The notes: a model not told the origin generated them from the letters alone. Shown: positions 27,940 to 37,696, numbered from the stretch's first letter. The stretch is DNA of 64,000 bases from Staphylococcus lugdunensis (GCF_002901705.1 NZ_PPPV01000012.1:938782-1002781); one strand, 5' to 3'. Numbers and translations are program-made.

Positions 27940-29247
27940 TTACTTAGAAACTTTAAGTTCAATGACATCTCTAAGTTGACGTTTAACATCTTCAATTGGT
28001 AATTCGCGCACGACCGGATCTAAGAAACCATGAATAACAAGGCGTTCGGCTTCATGTTGTGAAATACCACGACTCATTAAATAATACAACTGCTCTGGAT
28101 CAACACGACCTACAGATGCTGCGTGTCCAGCTTCTACATCGTCTTCATCGATTAAGAGAATTGGGTTCGCATCGCCACGTGAATGCTCAGATAACATTAA
28201 AACACGTGATTCTTGGTTCGCAATTGATTTCGTACCACCATGTTTGATATGGCCAATACCATTAAAGACAGATGATGCATGTTCTTTCATGACCCCGTGT
28301 TTTAAAATATAGCCATTCGTTTCTTTACCATACTGTACGATTTTAGAAGTTAAGTTGATTTTTTGATCTCCAGTACCTACGACAACCGATTTAAGTTCAC
28401 TTGTTGAACGATCTCCTACAAGGTTTGTCGTGTTATCAATGATTTGGCTGCCTTCATTCATTAAGCCTAATGCCCAATTAATAGAGGCATCCGCTTCTGT
28501 ATGTCCACGACGAATGATATAACCCGTGAAGCCTTTGTCTAAATAATCGACTGAGCCATAGGTGATACTTGAGTTTGCACCTGCAATTACTTCGGAAATA
28601 ATATTAATTTGGTTACCATCACCACTTGCATCTGAAACGTAGTTTTCCACATATGTCACTTCAGCACTTTCTTCAGTGACTAAAATCACATGATTGAAAA
28701 AGCTCGCTTTATCATCATCGTGTAACACAACATAATGTATTGGATGTTCTACCACAACATTTTTTGGTACATAAACAAAGACACCACCATTGATTAATGC
28801 AGCATGTAAAGCTGTTAAACGATGTTCGTCTACTTGAACCGCTTCTGTCATTAAATACTTTTGAACTAAGTCTCCGTGGTTAACAAGGGCTTCAGATAAT
28901 CCTTCGATAATGACGCCATCTTGCTTTGCTTGGTCTGACACTTGTGTGTAGGCCAGCGTATTATTATGTTGAATGATTAAGTTTTCGGATGTCTCAACAT
29001 TAATGATTTTATTAATTGATTCTGGGAGTTCTGATAAATCTTTGAATGTTGCGCCATCAACATGATGTTGTTGAAATGAATCAAAGTCCCATTTTCTTAA
29101 TTTGGTCTTATCTGGTTTAGGCATTTCTAAAGTTTCCGTTAATTTCAAAGCTTTTTTACGACTATCTGTCATCCAAGAAGGTTCATGGAGTGCTTTTGAA
29201 TAATCAACAAGTTGTTCTTCAGAAATGTTTAAAGTTTCCGTTGTCAT
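27940..29247 (-). CDS. sufD: SufD, Fe-S cluster assembly subunit
   Basis: A 435-residue SufB paralogue that forms the SufBC2D complex. It has the SufBD core with NGGVFVYVPKNVVVEHPI and the C-terminal EDDVEAGHAASVGRVDPEQL block with the YYLMSRGIS stretch shared with SufB. It lies between sufC and sufS on the minus strand, 117 bases after sufC. Confidence 0.96.
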   Translation of the reverse strand: MTTETLNISEEQLVDYSKALHEPSWMTDSRKKALKLTETLEMPKPDKTKLRKWDFDSFQQHHVDGATFKDLSELPESINKIINVETSENLIIQHNNTLAYTQVSDQAKQDGVIIEGLSEALVNHGDLVQKYLMTEAVQVDEHRLTALHAALINGGVFVYVPKNVVVEHPIHYVVLHDDDKASFFNHVILVTEESAEVTYVENYVSDASGDGNQINIISEVIAGANSSITYGSVDYLDKGFTGYIIRRGHTEADASINWALGLMNEGSQIIDNTTNLVGDRSTSELKSVVVGTGDQKINLTSKIVQYGKETNGYILKHGVMKEHASSVFNGIGHIKHGGTKSIANQESRVLMLSEHSRGDANPILLIDEDDVEAGHAASVGRVDPEQLYYLMSRGISQHEAERLVIHGFLDPVVRELPIEDVKRQLRDVIELKVSK

Positions 29248-29364
29248 AACTTTTTCCTCCTACTTGATGAAATATTAAGTTAGATGCTAAACACATAGCT
29301 AAACTTGAATTTTCTCCATACGTGATTGCGATTTATGCAATGCCATTTAAACACGCATGCTTGA

Positions 29365-30126
29365 TTATTCTTCAGTACCGAACTCTTCTTTAACCCATTC
29401 ATAACCTTCGTCTTCAAGACGTTTAGCTAATTCTGGACCACCCGTTTTCACTACTTTGCCTCCATACATCACATGTACTTGATCTGGCGTAATGTAGTTT
29501 AATAAACGTTGATAGTGCGTAATAATGAGTGCACCAAAGTTTTCACCGCGCATTTTGTTGATTCCTTTGGATACTACTTTTAATGCGTCAATATCTAAAC
29601 CAGAATCGATTTCATCTAAAATAGCAAATTTTGGTTCTAGCATCATTAATTGTAGAATTTCATTACGTTTCTTTTCGCCACCAGAGAAACCTTCATTTAA
29701 ATAACGTTGTGCCATGTTTTCATCAATATCTAAAAATGCCATAGTTTTATCTAATTTCTTAATAAATTGCATTAAATTAATTTCTTGGCCTTCTTCACGT
29801 TTCGCATTAATTGCTGAACGCATGAAATCCGCATTAGTTACGCCTGTGATTTCAGATGGATATTGCATTGCTAAAAACAATCCTGCTTTAGCTCTTTCAT
29901 CAACTTCTAATTCTAAGATATTCACGCCGTCTAATAACACTTCCCCTTGCGTGACTTCATAGCTAGGATGCCCCATAATTGCTGATGATAATGTTGATTT
30001 ACCTGTTCCATTTGGCCCCATAATTGCATGTACTTCGTCAGTATTAATCGTAAGGTTAACACCTTTTAAAATTTCTTTATCCTCAATAGACACATGTAAG
30101 TCTTTGATTTCTAATGTTGATGACAT
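29365..30126 (-). CDS. sufC: SufC, ABC-type ATPase of Fe-S assembly
   Basis: A 253-residue cytoplasmic ATPase. It has Walker [10 protein letters not shown], a signature around [10 protein letters not shown], Walker [14 protein letters not shown], and a switch His in ALIITHYQ. It drives conformational change in the SufBC2D scaffold. It is the first gene of the suf operon, with GGAGGGAAT just before the ATG. Confidence 0.97.
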   Translation of the reverse strand: MSSTLEIKDLHVSIEDKEILKGVNLTINTDEVHAIMGPNGTGKSTLSSAIMGHPSYEVTQGEVLLDGVNILELEVDERAKAGLFLAMQYPSEITGVTNADFMRSAINAKREEGQEINLMQFIKKLDKTMAFLDIDENMAQRYLNEGFSGGEKKRNEILQLMMLEPKFAILDEIDSGLDIDALKVVSKGINKMRGENFGALIITHYQRLLNYITPDQVHVMYGGKVVKTGGPELAKRLEDEGYEWVKEEFGTEE

Positions 30127-30165
30127 TTATATTCCCTCCGTAAAATATAAAGTTTTCTTAACTAG

Positions 30166-30192
30166 TTTATAGTAATTTTAATTTGTAGTCAA
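30166..30192 (-). promoter_or_regulatory. Possible sufC promoter
   Basis: TTGACT (30187-30192) and TATAAA (30166-30171) on the minus strand are separated by 15 bases, slightly shorter than ideal. They lie about 40 bases upstream of sufC. Confidence 0.4.
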
Positions 30193-30440
30193 AAAGACTT
30201 TGAAATGTTCAATCCACTACATTATAACGCAAATAAGTAGCAATATAAACCGTTTGAACTGCTAAATTAGAGTCATTATTTAAATATAATTATTTTTGAT
30301 AATCGTATTATTTTACACTTAACTGATAATGTTGGCCCCTCTGTTCTCAATATCCAAAATTTCGACAGATATTATTTCCTTATTAACACTATTTCTGCTA
30401 TGATGCAGTTTCACTGCAATTTAACTAGAAAGGAGTCATT

Positions 30441-31328
30441 ATGAAACATTTTAGATGGATTAATGTCTTGAAAGGTTTTGGTATGGGCACAAGTGATTTA
30501 GTTCCTGGTGTTAGTGGTGGAACAATCGCCTTGTTACTAGGCATTTATGATGATTTTATTCATGCTATCAGTGGACTATTTTCTAAACGTTTCTGGCCTA
30601 GTCTTAAATTCTTATTACCAATCTTAATCGGCATGTTGTTAGCTATCGGCCTTTTAAGTAAACTTTTTAATTATTTATTGGCCAACCATCAAGTACCAAC
30701 CATGTTTTTCTTCACAGGATTAATCATTGGTATCATTCCCTATTTATTGCGTATATCTCATTTCAAAAGTCGCTTTCAAGTTAAACATTATACTGTAGTT
30801 GCTTTAAGTATCATTATCTTAGTCATAATCACATTGCTCAATCATGGTGACACGCATGCCAACACGTCACTTACATTAAATTCAAGTCTTATTATTAAAT
30901 ATTTTATCGCTGGCATGTGTGCGTCTAGTGCAATGCTCTTACCAGGCATTTCAGGTTCATTTATGTTACTAGTATTCGGTGCTTATGGCACAGTAATGTT
31001 TGCTATTTCTGAACTTATGTCATTTAATTTTCAAGCTATATCTTTATTATTCGTTGTTGGCTTGGGCATCGTAGCTGGCTTTATATGTTCTAGTAAAGTT
31101 ATCCATTATGCGTTGCATCATTATCCTACATTGACCTTTGCCTTGATTATTGGCTTTGTGATTGGCTCTGTTTTTGCTGTTTTCCCAGGAATGCCAATGA
31201 CGCTGCTATCATGGTTGATATCGATTATTACGCTTATACTAGGTTTTATCGTTAGCTTCGTTTTAGGCCAAATTACCGCTAAAAATGAAGCTTCAACATC
31301 AAGCAAATCACACAAAGAAAGCTCTTAA
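30441..31328 (+). CDS. popT: PopT/DUF368 undecaprenyl-phosphate translocase
   Basis: A 295-residue polytopic membrane protein. Two inverted signature repeats are visible: DLVPGVSGGTIALLLGIYD near residue 18 and MLLPGISGSFMLLVFGAYG near 165. The DUF368 family is known to flip undecaprenyl phosphate back across the membrane to recycle the lipid carrier for wall synthesis. AAGGAG lies before the ATG. It diverges from sufC and converges with csbD, with a shared terminator. Confidence 0.85.
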   Translation: MKHFRWINVLKGFGMGTSDLVPGVSGGTIALLLGIYDDFIHAISGLFSKRFWPSLKFLLPILIGMLLAIGLLSKLFNYLLANHQVPTMFFFTGLIIGIIPYLLRISHFKSRFQVKHYTVVALSIIILVIITLLNHGDTHANTSLTLNSSLIIKYFIAGMCASSAMLLPGISGSFMLLVFGAYGTVMFAISELMSFNFQAISLLFVVGLGIVAGFICSSKVIHYALHHYPTLTFALIIGFVIGSVFAVFPGMPMTLLSWLISIITLILGFIVSFVLGQITAKNEASTSSKSHKESS

Positions 31329-31352
31329 GCACACAGCCTAAGAGCTTTTTCT
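31319..31352. terminator. Bidirectional terminator between popT and csbD
   Basis: AAGCTCTTA and TAAGAGCTT form a 9-bp stem overlapping the popT stop and followed by TTTTTCT. It can serve the convergent csbD gene as well. Confidence 0.8.
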
Positions 31353-31358
31353 ACTTTA

Positions 31359-31562
31359 TTAGTTTGTATCTCTATTTTTCCCGTCTTTAATGTTATCAAC
31401 AAAATCTTTTGCTTTGTCTTTTACATTATCGATTGTTTCTTTTACTTTACCAGAAGCTTTATCTTCTTTACCTTCTTTTTCTAAGTCTTTATTGTCTGTC
31501 ACATTACCTACAGTTTCTTTTACATTCCCTTTTGCTTGTTCAAATTTATTGTCTTCAGCCAT
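31359..31562 (-). CDS. CsbD-family stress protein
   Basis: A 67-residue hydrophilic protein of the CsbD family: [14 protein letters not shown] and a repeat [18 protein letters not shown]. Members accumulate under general stress and are sigma-B dependent. A matching sigma-B promoter lies upstream at 31600-31624. AGGAGG precedes the ATG. The molecular role is unknown. Confidence 0.9.
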   Translation of the reverse strand: MAEDNKFEQAKGNVKETVGNVTDNKDLEKEGKEDKASGKVKETIDNVKDKAKDFVDNIKDGKNRDTN

Positions 31563-31599
31563 TTTGTATTCCTCCTAGGTTGTTTTGATATAGTTCTAT

Positions 31600-31624
31600 T
31601 TACCCGTAGGCCACATTCATAAAC
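31600..31624 (-). promoter_or_regulatory. Sigma-B promoter of csbD
   Basis: On the minus strand GTTTAT (31619-31624), 13 bases, then GGGTAA (31600-31605). This fits the sigma-B consensus GTTTWW-N12-15-GGGWAW, and it lies 38 bases upstream of the csbD start. Confidence 0.85.
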
Positions 31625-31795
31625 ATCTTTTCGAAAAAGATTCACTACAGTATGTGTCTTATTGGGTTGCATGCTGTAAAATCAGAGCTAAATCACGGCT
31701 GACGTTCAGCTTGAGTTTAACGCTTAAGTTAAATATCTCTTTCCCAGAAAAATACTACACTACAAGATTTATAATTACCACATTCATATCAAAAT

Positions 31796-31935
31796 AGGAG
31801 CGGGACAGAATTCATAATAAATTCGTAGTCCCGCCCCAGAGAGGTTGACTAGGATGAAAACAAGCTTGGTATCAGCGTATTTTCAATCCAGTCAACTACT
31901 TTCAATATATAGTTCTTATCCTAAAACATAAAGAT
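31796..31935. repeat. Dispersed ~150-bp repeat, copy 1
   Basis: It begins with a GGGAC...GTCCC hairpin around AATTCATAATAAATTC. GTTGACTAGGAT, AAGCTTGGTATCAGCGTATT and TTTTCAATCCAGTCAAC follow, where the last block is the inverted partner of the first. It closes with a diverged CCTAAAACATAAAGATGTTCC. Related copies lie at 40985, 44056, 47395, 51711 and 56428. The 467-base gap between csbD and the zinc lipoprotein gene holds this element and no gene. Confidence 0.8.
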
Positions 31936-32030
31936 GTTCCAAACTGATTTTACAATCAGACATGAATGATTCTTAAAATGCTTGTTGAGCTACAAATTCT
32001 TATCTGCACACTATTACGACTGTATCTGTA

Positions 32031-32948
32031 TTATTCAGTTAATGCTTGTCTTAATGTTTTAATATTTTTAGCCATCAATGATTGATATGTTGCATCTTTG
32101 TCATCTTTTGTTAGCACAGCCATATTATGGAAACTTAATGGTTTCGTATCTGTTTCTGATTTAATGACATCCGTTGTTTTGTGTGGAATATTTTGTTCAT
32201 ACAATACATACGGCTGTTTTGATTTTTTGATTTCTTTGACGATATCCATGACTTTCTTTTGACTTGGTTCGTCATCATTCATACCGTTTACGCCTTCTTG
32301 TTCAAAATCATAGCGTTTTGCCAAGTATCCAAGTGAATCATGTGAGATAATGACTTTGTCTCGTTTTTTATTTTTTGAGATATCTTTCATTTGTTGATCA
32401 ATATGGTCGATATCTTTGATTAATTTTTTGTAGTTATCTTCATAATATTGTTTATGCTTACTATCTTTGGCAATAAGTTCATCTTTGATTTCTTTAGCAA
32501 ATTTTTTATTGAGTACAGGATCTAACCATACATGTGGGTCATGTTGTGTGTCCTCATCTTCATCTGCTTTAATCATGTCTTTTTTAGCCATATCTTTAGT
32601 TAATTGTAATTTCTTATCATCTTTATTGATGGCTTTGCCAATTTTTTTGGCAACTGGATCCATATCATCGCTAGAATAAACAAATAAATCACTCTTAGCA
32701 ATATTTGTCATTTCCTTTTGCGTTGGCTCATAACTATGTATATCCGTGCCTTTCGGATAGATTGATTTCACATTGACATATTTACCACCAATTTGCTCAA
32801 TAAAGCTTTGGAACGCAAAGACGGTCGTATAAACATTTAGCTTATTATCCGTACTTACTTTTTTATTGTCCTCGCTCTTACCACCACCACATGCTGTAAG
32901 TGTTATCGTTAAAATAATGGTTAATATACCTACTAATAACTTCTTCAT
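32031..32948 (-). CDS. Zinc-binding lipoprotein of ZnuA/AdcA family
   Basis: A 305-residue solute-binding lipoprotein of the cluster A-I metal-binding family. It has a signal peptide with lipobox LTAC (Cys20). Metal ligands expected in the family are visible: His71 (DIHSYEP), His139 in the acidic loop DEDTQHDPHVWLDP, and His203 (ISHDSLGYLAKRY). The C-terminal ZinT domain of full AdcA is absent. No permease or ATPase gene is adjacent, so it must share a transporter encoded elsewhere. A Zur box directly upstream (32961-32983) supports a role in zinc uptake. Confidence 0.88.
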   Translation of the reverse strand: MKKLLVGILTIILTITLTACGGGKSEDNKKVSTDNKLNVYTTVFAFQSFIEQIGGKYVNVKSIYPKGTDIHSYEPTQKEMTNIAKSDLFVYSSDDMDPVAKKIGKAINKDDKKLQLTKDMAKKDMIKADEDEDTQHDPHVWLDPVLNKKFAKEIKDELIAKDSKHKQYYEDNYKKLIKDIDHIDQQMKDISKNKKRDKVIISHDSLGYLAKRYDFEQEGVNGMNDDEPSQKKVMDIVKEIKKSKQPYVLYEQNIPHKTTDVIKSETDTKPLSFHNMAVLTKDDKDATYQSLMAKNIKTLRQALTE

Positions 32949-32960
32949 AACCTACTCCTA

Positions 32961-32983
32961 TAAATCGTAATTATTACGCTTAA
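32961..32983 (-). promoter_or_regulatory. Zur operator of the zinc lipoprotein gene
   Basis: TAAATCGTAAT-T-ATTACGCTTAA, a near-perfect palindrome, matches the staphylococcal Zur consensus with one or two changes in the right arm. It abuts the ribosome site of the gene, so binding should block transcription when zinc is plentiful. Confidence 0.85.
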
Positions 32984-33090
32984 AACTATATACCTAGTTT
33001 CTAAATAAATCAAGCCCTTAAACAAATTTTTTGTTGTTAATATAAATTTTCTTATATTAGTAATCTCACAAAATATCTTTATACATGCAG

Positions 33091-33132
33091 AAAACCCGAG
33101 ATACTCAATTAAATTGACCTTCTCGGGTTTTT
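33091..33132 (-). terminator. Terminator after metQ
   Basis: AAAACCCGAGA pairs with TCTCGGGTTTT. On the minus strand it is followed by a short T-containing tract, and it lies just past the metQ stop. Confidence 0.8.
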
Positions 33133-33137
33133 AGCTA

Positions 33138-33950
33138 TTATTTGGCTGGTACTACTGCACCGTCATATTTTTTATTAATGAAGTCTTTAATCTCTTTAGA
33201 TTGTAATACTTCGATTAAAGCTTTAATTTTTTTATCATCTTTATGGCCTTTTCTTACTGCAATTAAATTCGCATATGGGTTGTTTGTTGCTTTTTCAAGA
33301 ACGATTGAGTCTTTTTTAGGACTTAATTTTTGATCAATTGCATAGTTTGAATTGATAATTGCTGCATCTACATCTTGGTTTTGGTAGATTTTAGGTAAAA
33401 ATTCTGCCGATTGTTTGTTATTAAATTTAATATTTTTCTTATTTTCTACAATGTCACTGAACTTCGCATCTTCAATTTTTACGCCTTTTTTAATTTTAAT
33501 TAAATCTGCATCCACAAAGAATTTTAAGAATCGACCTTGTTCAGCTGGGTTATTTGAAACATAAACTGTTGCACCATTTGGTAAATCTTTTAAACTTTTA
33601 TATTTTTTAGAGTAAACAGCCATTGGTTCTAAGTGTACGTTACCAGCTGATTCAATTTTATAACCTTTTTCTTTACTTTCTGTTTTTAAATAAGGTGTGT
33701 GTTGGAAGTAATTGGCATCGAGTTCACCTTTATCTAATAATTTGTTTGGCGTTGTATAGTCATTGATTGATTGTATCTTTAAGTCATATCCTTTTTTCTC
33801 TAATAATGGTTTAGCTTTTTCTAAAATTTCAGCATGTGGTGCTGGTGAAGCGCCGACTTTAATAGTCTTATCTTCACTGTCTCCCTTACCACAAGCCGCT
33901 AATGCGATCGTTAATACGAATACTGCAACTAAAGTTAAAATCTTCTTCAT
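33138..33950 (-). CDS. metQ: MetQ-type methionine-binding lipoprotein
   Basis: A 270-residue NlpA-family lipoprotein with lipobox LAAC (Cys20). KVGASPAPHAEILE and DYTTPNKLLDKGELDANYFQH are the MetQ signatures. The S. aureus protein at this locus (GmpC) binds methionine-containing peptides, so glycyl-methionine or methionine are the likely ligands. It is the last gene of metN-metI-metQ, 21 bases after metI. Confidence 0.92.
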   Translation of the reverse strand: MKKILTLVAVFVLTIALAACGKGDSEDKTIKVGASPAPHAEILEKAKPLLEKKGYDLKIQSINDYTTPNKLLDKGELDANYFQHTPYLKTESKEKGYKIESAGNVHLEPMAVYSKKYKSLKDLPNGATVYVSNNPAEQGRFLKFFVDADLIKIKKGVKIEDAKFSDIVENKKNIKFNNKQSAEFLPKIYQNQDVDAAIINSNYAIDQKLSPKKDSIVLEKATNNPYANLIAVRKGHKDDKKIKALIEVLQSKEIKDFINKKYDGAVVPAK

Positions 33951-33971
33951 CTAATCATTCCTCTTTCCTTC

Positions 33972-34667
33972 TTATCGTTTGTCTAATTTATTTGTAATCC
34001 AATCCCCAATAAATTGAATTATAAATACAATAATTAAAATAAATACCGTCGAAACTAAAATGACATCATTTTGGTTACGAGTGAAACCAGTAAGGTAAGC
34101 TAGGTTACCTAAACCACCTGCACCAATAACTCCGGCAACAGCTGTTGAGCCAACTAAAGCAATTGCTGTCACTGTAATGCCGGAAACGAGTGCTGGCATC
34201 GATTCAGGAAGTAATACCTTTCTTACTATGGTAAGTGTGGTAGCACCCATTGAAACTGAAGCTTCAATGACACCTTTATCAATTTCTTTAAAGGCGATTT
34301 CAACTAATCTTGCATAAAATGGTGAAGCGCCAATGATAAGTGCTGGCAAGGCTCCCGTTGGTCCACTAATCGTACCTAAGACAATGCTTGTAAATGGAAT
34401 TAGCAGCAAGATTAAAATAATAAATGGTATCGCTCTAAATAAATTGACTACAAATGACACAATACTATAGAAAATACGTGCACCTACTGAATTACTTTTC
34501 GCTGATAGGAATAAAAGCACACCTAAAATCAAGCCAAAAATAAACGCAAAAATGGTTGATATAATAGTCATGTAGAGTGTCTCGTAAATCGCTGTCCAAA
34601 CTTCTGGCCATTGCACATTTGGCATTGTCACCATCTCATGGAAGATTTCGCTATATGATTTACCCAT
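33972..34667 (-). CDS. metI: MetI-type methionine ABC transporter permease
   Basis: A 231-residue permease with five membrane helices. The EAA loop [21 protein letters not shown] contacts MetN. Its start overlaps the metN end by 8 bases. Confidence 0.93.
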   Translation of the reverse strand: MGKSYSEIFHEMVTMPNVQWPEVWTAIYETLYMTIISTIFAFIFGLILGVLLFLSAKSNSVGARIFYSIVSFVVNLFRAIPFIILILLLIPFTSIVLGTISGPTGALPALIIGASPFYARLVEIAFKEIDKGVIEASVSMGATTLTIVRKVLLPESMPALVSGITVTAIALVGSTAVAGVIGAGGLGNLAYLTGFTRNQNDVILVSTVFILIIVFIIQFIGDWITNKLDKR

Positions 34668-35685
34668 GTCTTAGCACCTCCACATTGACACCTTTTTTAT
34701 GTAATCCTTCAGTAAAATGATTAAAGTCTACTTCTGAAATATGTGGTATATGAATCACTAAAAATCCTATTGTGCCATTGCGCGTATTCTTAATATCTGC
34801 CTCAAGAATATTAACGTCTATGTTATGTGTTTTCGTAATATAAGACACGATAGGTTGTGTCGTGTTATCACCGTTAAAGTTTAGACGCACGACATAAGCA
34901 TCGTGTGCTAGTGGCTCGAGTTGATCTAATGATTCCTCAAAATCGTTATTTAAATCATCTTTTACGAAACGACGTGTCACTTCATGTTGCGGATTTTCAA
35001 AGACATCACTTACTTTACCTTGCTCAATCACACGGCCATTCTCCATGACAGCAACTTGATCACACACGCGTCGAATGACGTGCATTTCGTGTGTAATTAA
35101 CACGATCGTTAAGCTCTGACTTTTTTTAATTTTTAATAACAAATCTAAAATTTCATCTGTTGTTTGCGGATCAAGGGCACTTGTCGCTTCATCGCATAAT
35201 AGAACATCAGGGTCATTCGCAAGTGCACGCGCAATGCCTACTCTTTGCTTCTGTCCACCTGATAATTCAGAAGGATACGCATGTTCTCTACCTTTTAAAC
35301 CCACTAATTCAACTAACTCAAGCGCACGTTTGACAGCAAGTCCTGACGGAACGCCTGCAATTTCAAGGGGAAATTTAATATTGTTTAATACGGTTCTTGA
35401 CCATAATAAATTAAAATGTTGAAAAACCATGCTTACCTTTTGGCGTTTTAAACGCAGTTCTGACTTAGATAACTGACTCATGTTATCACCATCGATGATG
35501 ATATCTCCTGACGTTGGGGACTCGAGTTGATTGAACATTCTGATTAATGTGCTTTTACCGGCGCCAGAAAATCCAATCACACCGTAAACCGAACCAGTTG
35601 GTATATTTAAATCAACGTGATCAACTGCGAGAACATCTTTTTTCTTTGTGTGATAACGTTTAACAACTTGTTTTAACTCAATCAC
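34660..35685 (-). CDS. metN: MetN-type methionine ABC transporter ATPase
   Basis: A 341-residue ATPase with Walker [10 protein letters not shown], signature [15 protein letters not shown], Walker [13 protein letters not shown] and switch His in [11 protein letters not shown]-terminal NIL regulatory domain (about 265-341) binds methionine and dampens uptake in the family. It is the first gene of the operon and lies behind a SAM riboswitch. Confidence 0.94.
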   Translation of the reverse strand: MIELKQVVKRYHTKKKDVLAVDHVDLNIPTGSVYGVIGFSGAGKSTLIRMFNQLESPTSGDIIIDGDNMSQLSKSELRLKRQKVSMVFQHFNLLWSRTVLNNIKFPLEIAGVPSGLAVKRALELVELVGLKGREHAYPSELSGGQKQRVGIARALANDPDVLLCDEATSALDPQTTDEILDLLLKIKKSQSLTIVLITHEMHVIRRVCDQVAVMENGRVIEQGKVSDVFENPQHEVTRRFVKDDLNNDFEESLDQLEPLAHDAYVVRLNFNGDNTTQPIVSYITKTHNIDVNILEADIKNTRNGTIGFLVIHIPHISEVDFNHFTEGLHKKGVNVEVLRHG

Positions 35686-35719
35686 GTTAAGTGCCTCCTT
35701 ATGTAGCTGTATCTAATTA

Positions 35720-35759
35720 AAAATGCTTCCTCAAACTTTAGATGTTTGAGAAAGCATTT
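35720..35759 (-). terminator. Riboswitch-controlled intrinsic terminator upstream of metN
   Basis: AAATGCTTTCTCAAAC pairs with GTTTGAGGAAGCATTT, followed by TTAATT on the minus strand. It sits between the SAM aptamer and metN, and forms the OFF state when SAM is bound. An ACTTTAGA stretch in the loop also occurs in the last part of the aptamer, which suits an alternative anti-terminator pairing. Confidence 0.85.
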
Positions 35760-35767
35760 ATATATCC

Positions 35768-35882
35768 TTTCTCTCATCTTCTAAAGTTTAACTTTATGTG
35801 AATTGGCACCATTTCTATTTCTAATATAGACGGTTGCCGGGCTTCGCAGGGCACATCCCTCCACCTCTCTCGATAAGAGTTT
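35768..35882 (-). ncRNA. SAM-I (S-box) riboswitch
   Basis: Minus-strand reading: CTCTTATCGAGAGAGGTGGAG, GGGATGTGCCCTGCGAAGCC, CGGCAACC, GGTGCCAATTC and GATGAGAGA in the canonical order. The kink-turn GATG, the GGCAACC block and the closing CTTATC/GATGAG stem are all present. It controls metNIQ through the terminator at 35720-35759. Confidence 0.96.
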
Positions 35883-35933
35883 TCGCATTATTTAATTAAT
35901 TTTAATCCTACCATTATGGTAATATTTCGTCAA

Positions 35934-36233
35934 CTACTTTTTTAAATTTTCTAACAAATAGGGCACCGATTGAAATGCATAGATTCGTTTCAACTCTTGT
36001 GTTTGATTCATTAGCAGTAACACAGGGACTGATTGAATTTGATAATGTTCACTAAATTCCGGATAGAAATTCAAATCAAGCTTGGTTACTGGTAGTTGTA
36101 ACATTTCATTCGCAATATCTAACATACGTTCAGATATTTTACACGTTCCGCACATTGGTGTATAACCAAAGATAAGGTGACGTGGTTGTTGTGCATGCTC
36201 TGTTATTTCAGAGATGTTGATATCTTTAGTCAT
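35934..36233 (-). CDS. Thioredoxin-like protein
   Basis: A 99-residue thioredoxin-fold protein with a redox-type motif Cys28-Gly-Thr-Cys31 (TPMCGTCK) and the cis-proline region QSVPVLLLM. Its start overlaps the end of the Toprim gene by 8 bases, so both are translated together. The partner is unknown; a disulfide-exchange role is likely from the motif. Confidence 0.85.
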   Translation of the reverse strand: MTKDINISEITEHAQQPRHLIFGYTPMCGTCKISERMLDIANEMLQLPVTKLDLNFYPEFSEHYQIQSVPVLLLMNQTQELKRIYAFQSVPYLLENLKK

Positions 36234-36612
36234 TCGCTAAGACGAACCTTTCCATGTTTAAATGAGGCATGAGCTGTTGTTCTTGTCGAACCATGAACCC
36301 ATGCTTGTGCAGTACTTTGGCTAAATATTTCTTAGGGCAGCGCGCAACTTCGCAATATGTTCTATCTATATAAATATGTTCACTTTCACTCAAATAGCGT
36401 TTAAACCATTTACGAATATTGGCGCCTTCATCATCTGAATCTGCCAGGATAAAAACCTGTTTGCCATAAAGTGATTCTATCATATCATCTATCTTATCTA
36501 TACTCATTGTACCGTGTGTACAAATAATGTGAACGGGCTCAGCAATCACTTGTTGTACCCTTTTCTTATCTGATTTACCTTCTACAATAATAACTTTATT
36601 TACAAGTGTCAT
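36226..36612 (-). CDS. Toprim-domain protein
   Basis: A 128-residue protein with a Toprim fold: the Glu motif VIIVEGKSDKKRV near residue 7 and the DxD motif ILADSDDEG near residue 60, both magnesium-binding in the family. This small stand-alone type is found in Firmicutes and resembles RNase M5-like nucleases, but its substrate is not known. I start at the ATG 36612, six bases after AAGGTGG-ATGAAC; longer starts lie upstream of that site. Confidence 0.85.
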   Translation of the reverse strand: MTLVNKVIIVEGKSDKKRVQQVIAEPVHIICTHGTMSIDKIDDMIESLYGKQVFILADSDDEGANIRKWFKRYLSESEHIYIDRTYCEVARCPKKYLAKVLHKHGFMVRQEQQLMPHLNMERFVLAND

Positions 36613-36798
36613 GTTCATCCACCTTCTACAGTTACATATTATAAGACAGTTACTTCTATACAAAAACGCGTGTCTCTAAACATTGAAATGCTGTAAAAAT
36701 AATTATTATTTTGTTGCGTTTAGATTAATCATGTTAACAAAATGTTATATTACCAATAAACTGGTCATATACCTTTGTTTATAACTGATGATAGAAAA

Positions 36799-36826
36799 AA
36801 CTCCAAGATACGTATATCAAGGAGTT
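36799..36826 (-). terminator. Terminator after gcvH
   Basis: AACTCCTTGATA pairs imperfectly with TATCTTGGAGTT, and the minus strand continues TTTTTC. Confidence 0.65.
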
Positions 36827-36834
36827 CATCGCTT

Positions 36835-37215
36835 TTATTCGCCAATCATTTCAGCATATTGTTCTGCAGATAATAATTCATCTAATTGGCTTTCATCATC
36901 TAATTCAACTTTAACCATCCAAGCCTTTTCGAATGGTGATTCATTCACAAATTCAGGACTATCTTCGAGCTCTTCATTTGTTTCAATGATTTTTCCAGAA
37001 ACAGGTGCATAAAGTTCTGACACTGTTTTAACAGATTCAACACTACCAAATGTATCCCCTTCGTTAATTTCATCATCAACGTCTGGTAGTTCAACGAATA
37101 CAATATCACCTAATTCGCCTTGCGCGTATTCAGTAATACCAATTGTTACAACATTTCCGTCAACTTTCACCCATTCATGTTCCTTAGAATATTTTAATTC
37201 GCTCGGTACTGTCAC
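36835..37215 (-). CDS. gcvH: GcvH, lipoyl carrier (glycine cleavage H protein)
   Basis: A 126-residue H protein. The lipoylated lysine is Lys63 in [12 protein letters not shown]. It carries the aminomethyl group in glycine cleavage. In Firmicutes GcvH is also a relay for lipoyl transfer to the 2-oxoacid dehydrogenases. It is a single gene with its own terminator. Confidence 0.96.
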   Translation of the reverse strand: MTVPSELKYSKEHEWVKVDGNVVTIGITEYAQGELGDIVFVELPDVDDEINEGDTFGSVESVKTVSELYAPVSGKIIETNEELEDSPEFVNESPFEKAWMVKVELDDESQLDELLSAEQYAEMIGE

Positions 37216-37339
37216 GAAAATCCCCTCCTAAAAATAATTACAGTTTAATGATGCCATACCGTCTGCATTCATTCAACTATTATTCATAAAACTTTGAATA
37301 ATTTCTGCACATATAATAATATATGTAAACTGTATTATA

Positions 37340-37696
37340 TTATGCTAACCACGTTTCTTTATATTGGTCTTCTTTAAATCCAAGTGTGATTTTATCTCCT
37401 GAGATTGCAAGTGGACGTTTTACCAACATACCATCGCCAGCTAATAACTCTAATTTTTCATCTTGCGTTAAGTCTTTCAACTTATCTTTAAGCCCTAATT
37501 CACGATATTTAGCACCGTGTGTATTAAATAGTTTATTAACTTCCACACCTGTTTTCTTAATGATTTGTTCAAATTCTTTTTTAGTTGGTGTATGTTGCAC
37601 AATATCGATTGGTTCAAAGCTAACGCCATAATCTTTTAGAAACTTTGCAGCCTTTTTACAAGTTGTACAATTAGAATATTGATAAAATTTTATCAT
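37340..37696 (-). CDS. ArsC/Spx-family protein
   Basis: A 118-residue member of the ArsC/Spx fold with Cys10-Thr-Thr-Cys13 (NCTTCKKAAKFL) and the C-terminal VKRPLAISGDKITLGF block. The paired cysteines suit a redox-sensing Spx-like regulator (MgsR type) better than an arsenate reductase. The precise role is not evident. Confidence 0.85.
   Translation of the reverse strand: MIKFYQYSNCTTCKKAAKFLKDYGVSFEPIDIVQHTPTKKEFEQIIKKTGVEVNKLFNTHGAKYRELGLKDKLKDLTQDEKLELLAGDGMLVKRPLAISGDKITLGFKEDQYKETWLA

Noticed and set aside
32031-32948. MntC (manganese-binding lipoprotein)
   Set aside because: The acidic His loop DEDTQHDPHVW and the Zur box point to zinc, and the sequence differs from MntC as I know it.
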